Source of the DNA: Amphibalanus amphitrite
Taxonomy: Eukaryota; Arthropoda; Thecostraca; Balanomorpha; Balanidae
DNA length: 64,000 nt
Assembly: GCF_019059575.1 (NCBI RefSeq)
Contig: NW_024881504.1
Location: 1,302,001-1,366,000 of the forward strand
Direction of reading: 5' to 3'
A program made the translations under genes and the position numbers. A model generated the notes under the pieces. It was not told the origin of the DNA. It ran no database searches and saw nothing but the letters and a program-made list of their open reading frames with translations. Positions 56,267-64,000 of the stretch are shown here, one piece after another; position 1 is the first letter of the stretch, and each line of letters begins with the position of its first letter.

Positions 56267-56614
56267 GGGGAAGGCGCTCCGGCTGGCGGCGGGTGATTCA
56301 GCTTAAGTTACGGTTGTGATACAGTTAGTCACAATAGTATGAGACAAACAAAATGAAACATTGAGTACATCGAACACGCTACCTTGATAACACCAAACTA
56401 CGTTCATTGAGATTGGTAATCCATTGGCATAAAACGCTCAGTTATCAACGACATTTCCATGGCTGACACATTCCGGGCCCGACATTGATTGATAGTGCTA
56501 ATCCGCTTAGCCACCCTTCACCACAGTGCCAGGGTACGCACCGAGGATGTGGGTGGTCTGAGAGTGGTTACCTGTCGGCGGTCCGCTGGATTGTCGTTGG
56601 ACGGGCCCTTCCGC
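56267..56614 (-). other. Inter-ORF region of the CR1-like element
   Basis: Lies between the ORF1 stop (56615) and the first ORF2 Met (56266). No feature of its own is seen. Confidence 0.5.
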
Positions 56615-57383
56615 TTAGCTGGGCGGCGCGGCGCTCCCTCTGCGCTTTGATCCGCGGCGGCGCTCCGTCACCCACGCGTCGATGGCCTCCGTCATTTGCC
56701 ACGAGGGGCCGGCGGCTGCCCGCTGTGCGGGCCGGCCGGCGGCGCTGGTTCCGGCGGCGCTGGTCCCGGCCACGTGGTTCGTGGCCCTGCGCGGCTGGAA
56801 CTCGCGCAGCGCGTCGGCTCCCACGATGTCCACCAGATCAGCCAGGCACTTGATGGGCTTTGCCGCCTCCTCTTCTGTCTTTTTTATCTTTACGATGCCG
56901 TTGGTGCTGTATACCGCCCAGAGCGTCTTTTGTTTCTTCAGCTGGCGGGCGACGTACATCAGATGTTGGTTTTTGGGCGTCAGACACTCTGAGATATATA
57001 TCTTGGTGATGGCGGAGCGGGTCAATGTTGGGTGATTGGGGACCCTCTCCGCGGACAGCTCTTTCCTTTTGAGAAACATCTTCTGTCTGGCGTTGAAGGA
57101 TGTGAACTTTACGATGATTGGTCGCACTTTGCCGGGCTGCAGTCGGCCTAGACGATGGCTCCTGTCTAGCGTCTCAGGTGCCAGTGAGATGCCGGCAGCT
57201 CGGCCCACGTCCATCACCAGGCGGTCGGTGTCGTCGTTCGGCGCCTCCGGTACACCGCTGATGATGATAGCGTTGCGTCGGCTGTAGGCTTCCATGTCCT
57301 CCATCTTCTGCTCGGCCTCCTCCAGTCTCATTTTCGTGCTCTCCAGCTCGTCTTCTAGAGCCGCAATGCGTGCCTCCGATGCC
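56615..57383 (-). pseudogene. CR1-like ORF1, main part
   Basis: Minus strand: a coiled-coil (ASEARIAALEDELESTKMRL...) then an RRM-like core (NAIIISGVPEAPNDD, GKVRPIIVKF), and a C-terminal part ending in a Lys/Arg-rich tail with stop at 56615. It resembles the ORF1 proteins with RRM found in L1 and CR1 elements, which bind the element RNA. The 5' portion is cut off by hAT-2 at 57384. Confidence 0.8.
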
Positions 57384-59368
57384 CAGAGGTAAAAAAAACT
57401 TATTTTGTGTCACCTACAAAATTTTTCAACCCCCTTTGTGTCCCCTGCCCCCAGAGGCCGGATAAGTGTTGCACTAGGGTGATAAAATTGGGAAAAAATC
57501 TAGGCTTCATCAGGCCAGTGTTAATGTTAGTGTCGCCAATGTTAGTGTGGCCCTAAACCTGGATAGTGGATAATGTATTATTACAGTGTCCCAAAATTTG
57601 TTGATTTGGGTGGGAAATACTGAGATTCATTTGCCACTCTCACCACCAATTTCTAAGAGCACTTAACCACTCTCAGCCAAGAACACCTTGTTACCTCAAA
57701 AGGCAGTTCAGGTGTGGTGGACTTAAACAGGTGGACAGGTGTGGTGGACTGAGTTGTGTGGATACTTGGAGTTGGTTTATGATCATAATAGATACTCATG
57801 GATAAAAATAAAGGCTATTGATCTTATCTCACTCTTTTTGTATCTATTCTAACCAGCAGTTTCCACCTTCTACCCCTTTTTGGTGGATAATATGCCCCTC
57901 TGACACCCCAGCCAAAACTCAACTTTGGGACACTGAATACATGTGTAACTAATCTTGTGCAGATGCATTTAAGAATTGCTTACATTCTATTTTACATTTT
58001 TCCATAATACATTTAGATTTGTGTTCTATATGGTGAGATTTCACACCTGTTATGACATAACAAATAATAGGTGCCTACCTATGTATAATACAATATACCT
58101 ACCTATGCAACATGTTGCAAAACGTTCCTTTTCCACATCAAGGCCACTAATATTGTTGAACCAAAATTATAATCATTAGATTTTTGTTAATAGTATACAA
58201 TAAGTCAAAATAAAATAGGTGTAGGTGCTAGGTAGGTGGGTTGTATGCTTCGGAGCTTGTCGGTTGGCAGGTTTAAGGTACGGAAGTTGTAACTTGTAGG
58301 TACAGGTAGGTAGAAGGTAGATAGGCTGTAGGCTGGTAGGTAATAGGTGGTATGGTGGTAGGGTAGAAAGTAAGATTAGGTTAGGTAATGATGTTTTTCT
58401 TTCATTCAGAGTTCTTAAACACTTTATGCAAGAGTAAAAGAGTAGAAGTCGGAATGAAGGAAAAACAATTCAGCCTGAACCAAACTTACATAACTACTAA
58501 CCTACAACCTACCTACAACATACCAACACAAAACAGAAAACCTACCAGCCTACAACCTCCCAGCTTACAACCTACATACCAACCTACGACATTTTTTCGG
58601 AGTCCTTGGACTGGTATACCTACTTTTACCAGCTAATGAAAATTGAAATTCCTGCTCTTCTAGGGCTGAAAAGATTAAAATCAAAATGAAATTTGTATCA
58701 ACATTAACAGTAAAAACATCTATTCATTGACAACTTTGGCAAGTGTTTCAAAATCAGGCAACAAATCCACACAGCCTTGCTTTTGATCCCCACCGGGCTA
58801 GCGTTGTTGATCCAACTTACAAGTACCTAAACCAGCAAAATTAGACACCCCAAGATTCCTTACCTCCAGTGTTATTTCCTGCCTTTCATAACCACAATAC
58901 AACAACTCAACTCAGCTTTCATCACGGCGCCAGTCCCTTTCTTGAAAGCATTCAAACTTGTTTGAAAATTGGACAAGCACGCGCGCTACTCGCGAGAGTC
59001 CACTCCTGTTTTGCTACGTGTTCATGATCACAGCATACCTCTCATAGACGTGCGCCGAAAAGGCCCGCTCAAAATCTTTGATGCGTTGGCTCCTGGGGCC
59101 TACAAAATCCACAGTGAAGGCTCCCTGGCGGCTGGGGCGTCAGCTCAGCGTTGTCCCCTCGTGTCACCAGCATCCGATTGGTTCGCTCAGGGTTATTCTT
59201 GCCGCGGATTGGCTGGTTAGTCTGTTCGCTAGCAGTGTGCGAAAACGCCGTCAACAAATGCGATGCAGTGTGTTCACCATTTTCGTGACTTTGTCACCAA
59301 ATGTCTCTGGTGCCTGTCAGCTTCTGTCGCCTACAATGTAAGCGAGTAGGAAGTTTTTTTGACCTCTG
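57384..59368. mobile_element. hAT-type DNA transposon, non-autonomous, 2.0 kb (hAT-2)
   Basis: Starts CAGAGGTAAAAAAAACTT and ends AAGTTTTTTTGACCTCTG, an inverted repeat with one mismatch. An exact 8-bp duplication CCGATGCC flanks it (57376-57383; 59369-59376). No transposase frame is visible. 57855-57940 is similar to 27640-27730 inside hAT-1. Near the right end (59170-59215) are ATTGG boxes in a CpG-rich stretch, possibly a promoter remnant. Confidence 0.88.
58215..58625. repeat. Inverted TAGGT/ACCTA-rich arrays inside hAT-2
   Basis: 58215-58385 is rich in GTAGGT-type strings, 58490-58625 in CTACAACCTACC-type strings, so the two halves can fold on each other. Units are irregular. Confidence 0.6.
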
Positions 59369-59504
59369 CCGATGCCTCATTCACCTTGTTCACGGCTTGG
59401 GCTACAGCCTCTGTCACGAGGTCCAGCAGCCGTGTCGTGAACTCCTCTTGGCACAGGTGTTCCATCACCGCTGTTCGGATATCTTCTGCCTCAATGGTTG
59501 TCAT
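59369..59504 (-). pseudogene. CR1-like ORF1, N-terminal part
   Basis: From the ATG at 59504 (MTTIEAEDIRTAVME) the frame runs to VNEASAE at the hAT-2 boundary. Leaving out hAT-2 and one duplication, it joins the coiled-coil at 57383 in frame, so this is the start of ORF1. An alternative ATG lies at 59537. The GC-rich 5' flank to about 59600-59660 is the likely 5' UTR. Confidence 0.75.
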
Positions 59505-59600
59505 GGTTGTAGTTTTTCGAGATTGTAGCAGTATCACCCGCCGCCGGCTTCACTCACTCTCGGTCGGTCACCTCAATCACTCGCAGTCACACAAAGGCTG

Positions 59601-59814
59601 TACCTGGCGCGCGGGGGGCAGGGGGACACGTCCGTTCCGGCCGGCGGTCAGGGGTCGACTGACGCATAATGACGCTAGAGCTATAAAAATGGTGTCATTG
59701 TGTTCCTGGTGATCAGTCGAATCGAATGATATGCGATATAATGCAATTTGGTTAACTTGAACTTAGTTAAATAATTAAAGTTTACTTAATAATTAAGAAC
59801 AACTTTAAGTACAC
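59601..59814. other. CR1-like 5' flank and TTAA-element scrap
   Basis: 59670-59750 (CGAATCGAATGATATGCGA) matches 40220-40290 of the O element, so the CR1-like element probably landed in old TTAA-element DNA. The remainder is AT-rich. Confidence 0.45.
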
Positions 59815-61016
59815 TTAACCCGCGCCCCAGTGGCGGTCTCAGCCAACTTCGCCCTAGTGTGGGGGGGGGGGGCATATGTTACCACCCACCTCTAACTCAA
59901 AAACTAAGAGGGCTAGAAAGACGCGGCAAAAAGCAGTCGATAGCTGTTGATGCGTACGTTTGAAAGTATTTCGGTCATTTTTCATCTTAGAGCAATATTA
60001 AGGGTCAACAAAGGTCATCAAAGGTCAAAATTTGCGAATTGTCATATTTTTCAGAAAACATGCCATTATCTCAGGAACTATGATAGCTAGAAAAACGCTG
60101 GGAAAAGCAATCGATAGCTTTTGAACTCTTCTTTTGATAGCTTTTAAACTCTTCTTTTGATAAGGTCATTATCAAAAATGACCTCAGGTCAACGGTTTAG
60201 CCTCCAGAGGGCAAAAACTCCAAAAATAGCTGTTTTTAAGAAAAGTGTTTTTCGACAATAACTTTTGACTAAAAAAAAGCTAGGTCATTTCTTATGCCAG
60301 AATCGTGTTCCTCTCGCCGAGACGCGTCGAATGAACTATAATTTGACCTTGAAAGGTCAACTTAAAAAAATTTGACCTCAGGTCAAGGTCATGACCTGAC
60401 CGGAAAAGGTCATGTTGCATATCAGTCGATGCGTCTCGGCAAGACAAACACAATGAGGCCAACCCCAGCGTTCTATCTCTTTCCAATCGAGAGTTATTGG
60501 CAAAAAACTGTTTGTAGCCTCAAATGACCTCGGATGACCTTTCAAGAGGCTATCAGCAAAAAAGACACCTTGGTCGTCACGGGTGGTCCAAACCATTGTT
60601 ATCCTGAAATATTTGGACTGTTCCTATGCGTACACACGTATCTAGAGGCATTTTCGTTTTTCTCCATTGACTTATAATGGAAAGGTCACGCCACTGACCT
60701 GACCTTAGGTCACGCATATAAAAAATCCGAGATAAACAAATTGTAGGCACCCATAACATCATGTAATCCACCAAGTTTGAAACCTCTCTGACAAACACTG
60801 CAGGCTGGACTTGATTGCAAACTTTATTTTAGGCTTGGTCAGTTAACTTGACCTAGTGACCTGGCCTGATATGACCTGGGGTCAACAATTTCACACATTG
60901 TCCAAAATTGATGTACCAAAAGCTACCCCAAGCGGCGCGGCGCTACGCGCCGCGGTTTTATATTTATACGAAAAAAAAACGCGACAGGGTGGTAACATAT
61001 GCCCCCCCCCCCCCCC
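59815..61016. mobile_element. TTAA MITE, M family, reversed copy, right end damaged
   Basis: Starts TTAACCCGCGCCCCAGTGG with the long tag-spacer-tag end and hairpin GGGCATATGTTACCACCC. The body is the reverse of 33663-34844, including AGGTCATGACCT (60386-60397) and the GC palindrome CGGCGCTACGCGCCG (60945-60959). After the second hairpin (60990-61016) the expected GGGTTAA is absent. Confidence 0.82.
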
Positions 61017-62485
61017 ACTGCACAATGGGCGATCCGGCCGGTGTAGCCTCGCGAAACCTATCGGCATTCATAACATCCATGTTTTTGAAGCTAGAAGCAC
61101 AATATTTAGGAGCAACCTTCTTGAATATCCAATGACCATATGTTTTAAATAAGGAGTATCTCTTTTAGGATTTGTGCTCTGTTGCGAGCTTGCAATTTGC
61201 TCAATTGCCGCTCGAATAACGCATGAATACTTTTGAGGGTAGGTAGAAATTTATGACTATATGAGCTGAATAGGACATTGAAATGGTGTGTACCTCCGTA
61301 GAAAATTGCTTCCAAGCCAACTTTTTATTCAAACGATTATGCCCTACCAATTTATACATATCATGAAACAGCGTAAATCTCGCCCGGCAAGACCCCATTT
61401 CATAACGTGACCCAAGCAGCGGGTTTGGTTTTTGGTAAATAACTTCGCAAAAAATGGCCGTAGAACCACGATTTTGACATCGTCGTGTTCGCCTTGCTCA
61501 GGCGCGTCGAATGTTATACTTTTTGTTCAGGTGAGGCCACCGTAAGGTGTTGACCTCGAGTCAAGGTCAGGTCAGAGGTCAACAAATCACGAAGTTGGTT
61601 GAAGGAGGTCATATCGCATATCATTCGATTCGGCAGGTCTTCCGGAGTCCATTGGTGACCTTGTCGACTCTCTAGCTCAATTTGATCGGGAGTTATTGAC
61701 GAAAAACTCGTATGACCCTAGTGACGTCATAAATGACGTCATGCAAGGTCAACAATGCAAAAATGCAGCATCAGATCTTGCAAGGAGTGCATGAAGTAAC
61801 GATTCCATGTACCTGAGACAATTGAATATCATTCCTGGCGCCAAAATAACAGTTTCCATATTTCCCCATTGACTTATAGGTGAGGTGACGTGACCAAACT
61901 GACTTTATGTGACATTTAGGAAAAATCTGAGATATTTAAGTTGTAAGACATGTAAAGGACAATAAGTCCTGCAAGTCTCACCTCCCTGTGAAAGTTACTC
62001 TGGCACTGAGAGCGTTGCAAGGTTGCGACATCTGAGGATCGTGCAGAGGTTCATTTATGACGTCATAGGTCGGTGACCTGACCTGACTTGAAAGTGCAGT
62101 TGGTGTCACAAGATGCAGCGTGCATCAAAGGACAGGTATGCCAAGTCGCAGCTCTCTATTGCCTGTGCGTTTTGAGCTGACGCGAAAACACCCTTTGGGG
62201 CATTTACCACTTGTGCTCAAGTGCACCAAGCCACGGCCAACCCTTAGAAGAAAAAGTGTCTGGATGCCAGGGCTGCAAGTGGCTGCAAAATTTCACTGGC
62301 TCACCTGATAGATAAAGTCTTAGTGCATGCGATAGGGGAAGCGGGGGTAGCACCGCCATGTGGGCAACACCGCCATCCCCTCCATCGGTAAAACTCTGAA
62401 CTGTAAATGTAAACATCCGCCATTTCGGTGTCCGAACGGAAGCGGGGCGCCGCGTGAGGTAGTTTTCGCTAAGATTTATTTGATT
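61017..62485. other. Unassigned; O-type fragment at 61420-61920
   Basis: 61420-61920 is the reverse of 40000-40500 (TGACGTCATGCAAGG, TTGATCGGGAGTTATTG). 61017-61400 and 61930-62485 show no gene. At 62340-62380 a GGGGTAGCACCGCCA string recurs that also appears at 63710-63740. Confidence 0.45.
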
Positions 62486-63496
62486 TTAACCCGCGCACCG
62501 ACGGGGGGGGGGCGGATATCCGCCCCCCCTGAGGTTTTTCGCGAATAGCGGGAAAACCGCGGCGCGTAGCGCCGCGAAATTTGGTATGACTATAACCTCA
62601 TCAATTTTACACATGGTGTGCAAGTTTGAACCTCCTACCCTTTAAGGTCAGGTCACCAGGTCACTTTGAATGACCCAACCTCAAGTCACTTTTTTGCAAC
62701 TTTGTCACCGTGCCAGAGCTACAGTAAATGTCGGAGGCCTTTGAAAGTCGCAGGATATTATTAGGTCATTAGTAGCTACAATTTGTATATCTCGGAATTT
62801 TGATATCGGTGACCTAAGGTCAGGTCAATTTCGCGACCTCCCCATTATAAGTCAATGGGGGAAAAATCAACTCCCTATTTTTACCACTAAAACGGGTCGG
62901 AATGGCCCCATATACCATACATGACTTCATATACGATCAACCTTCACTACCTTGAGGTCTGTTTTGCTGTTGGGCAGCTGTGAGGTCATGTGACGTCATC
63001 AAAGGTCACCAAAGGTTTTTGGCCAATAACTCCGTACAGGAACAAGATACAGACGCGTGGATGGTCTCATTGTGTTCAGCTCGTCAAGACGCATCGAATG
63101 ATATACATGATGACCTCGAGGTCACGTGACCTGAGGTCAACCTTTGACCTTGACCTTTCGAGGTCAACATATATATCATTCGATGCGGATTGACGAGAGG
63201 ATCACGATGATGCCCTTAGTTTGTTCCTATCTTGACTAATTCGAAAGTTATTCGAGAAAAACTCTCTCCATATTTAGCGCCGCCATTTTGACTTTTTCGA
63301 CCCCTGTGACGTCATCTTTGACCTGACCTGAAAATGACCTTAGTAAAAATTGTAGATCTTGACCGTGCGTATCCGATGCCGTTTACCGCTTGTCGCTATC
63401 TTGCTTCGTTCTCGAGATCTCAGGGGGGGGGCGGTCATCCGCCCCCCCCCCCGTCGGTACTAAGTTGGCGCAGACCCCCGTCGGTGCGCGGGTTAA
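62486..63496. mobile_element. TTAA MITE, complete (tag ACCGACGG)
   Basis: Starts TTAACCCGCGCACCGACGGG and ends CCCGTCGGTGCGCGGGTTAA. Hairpins GGGCGGATATCCGCCC and GGGCGGTCATCCGCCC. The GC palindrome CGGCGCGTAGCGCCG is at 62562-62576. TGACCT/AGGTCA motifs cluster at 63111-63166. The right end has the tag twice, separated by about 25 bp. Confidence 0.9.
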
Positions 63497-64000
63497 GATC
63501 GCAATTGCCCATTTTGTGAATTTCTAACCATCGTTGTAATCATTTGGCATGTTTTAGCAGCAAGTAAGTGGTCATTTCATGTCAAAATACCTCGATTTCT
63601 ACGTTAAATTTGAAGGCATAAAGTGCGCTTCGTTGAGAAAGGAATTACAGAAGAATCGCGTCCCGGCTTGTTTTCCCGTCGGGGCGTTGTCGGTCTAATA
63701 CTGGGTGTGGGGTAACACCGCCATGCTCGGCGGTGCTACCCCAAGGGGTGGCAAAGTGGATAAAGCCGCAAGAATGACTCACTCAGCTCGGAGAAGAGCT
63801 TTAGTTAGGCCGCAAACGTCGTCTGTTTTTCAACCTCACGTTCGACTTCATTGGATGTTTCGAAATAAACGTGACTTTTCCTCCACCTTTGTATGCTATT
63901 GTGCGCACCAAACAATCTGATCTGTGACAAACTAACAACCAACTCTTGTGTGTCTTATATGAGTATGAGTTACTATTTCAGACAGCAGTAACGCTACCAA
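63497..64000. other. Unassigned; small hairpin at 63705-63741
   Basis: GGGGTAACACCGCC and GGCGGTGCTACCCC form a stem of about 14 bp with a short loop. No gene recognised up to the window end. Confidence 0.45.

Larger units (their letters stand above)
51712..59600 (-). mobile_element. CR1-like non-LTR retrotransposon, decayed and twice interrupted
   Basis: Minus strand, 5' to 3': ORF1 (59504 to 56615), ORF2 endonuclease (56266-55251), linker and RT (53171-51712). Inserted are hAT-2 (57384-59368) in ORF1 and a TTAA element (53172-55250), itself carrying another, in ORF2. RT stops abruptly after TYQMY, so the C-terminus and 3' UTR are missing. The RRM-type ORF1 and FADD-type RT suggest the CR1/L2 group; clade is inference. 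Confidence 0.8.

Noticed and set aside
56682-57035. Plus-strand open frame of 117 codons
   Set aside because: It is antisense to the CR1-like ORF1, where coiled-coil and RRM-like features are on the minus strand.
58370-58390. TTAGG telomere-type repeat
   Set aside because: Only two units (ATTAGGTTAGG) in an irregular TAGGT-rich array inside a transposon; no telomeric array.

Overview
This is eukaryotic, almost certainly invertebrate metazoan, genomic DNA with no host protein-coding gene that I can support. The evidence is animal-type transposable elements (I-clade-like and CR1-like non-LTR retrotransposons, a Ty3/Gypsy-like LTR element, hAT-type and TTAA-target DNA transposons), long pure microsatellites, and the absence of operons or bacterial-style spacing. 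An arthropod is a reasonable guess, but the sequence alone does not settle it. Nearly every base that can be assigned belongs to a mobile element or a simple repeat, and many insertions are nested.

Layout. 1-5.8 kb: a perfect 73-bp hairpin, two inverted AAAAAGTCAAA minisatellites and two chained TTAA elements. 5.8-11.5 kb: more TTAA elements; a TA-flanked palindrome-rich element (8367-11079) that carries a coding-free LTR miniature element (8695-10185). 11.5-17.5 kb: a TTAA element interrupted by a near-complete Gypsy-like retrotransposon on the minus strand (11986-16828), with LTRs that look identical, a classic -1 frameshift signal between gag and pol, and two lesions in pol. 17.6-19.6 kb: TTAA elements and unassigned DNA. 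19.6-30.9 kb: an I-clade-like non-LTR retrotransposon (ORF1 with zinc knuckles; ORF2 with EN, RT and RNase H) split inside RNase H by a 5.5-kb hAT-type element, which itself holds further insertions and a 2-kb GGGCCC-rich minisatellite. 31-44 kb: retrotransposon relics, a tRNA-like sequence, six TTAA elements and a 1.15-kb foldback. 44.3-45.0 kb: a pure 704-bp GA tract. 45-51 kb: a retroelement C-terminal relic, tandem repeats and TTAA elements. 51.7-59.6 kb: a decayed CR1-like retrotransposon on the minus strand, interrupted by a TTAA element (which carries a second one) and by a second hAT-type element. 59.8-63.5 kb: two more TTAA elements.

The dominant and most unusual component is a diverse superfamily of TTAA-flanked, non-coding (piggyBac-like MITE) elements of about 0.85-1.2 kb. 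Members differ in their bodies but share one plan: TTAA, a CCC(T/G)CGCC-type terminus, a family-specific tag, a G-run/C-run hairpin whose loop is specific to the family and present at both ends, a GC-rich subterminal palindrome, and a body packed with AGGTCA/TGACCT motifs (the half-site of nuclear receptors). Several members are chained and share one TTAA. I regard this as the best candidate for an undescribed system in the window.
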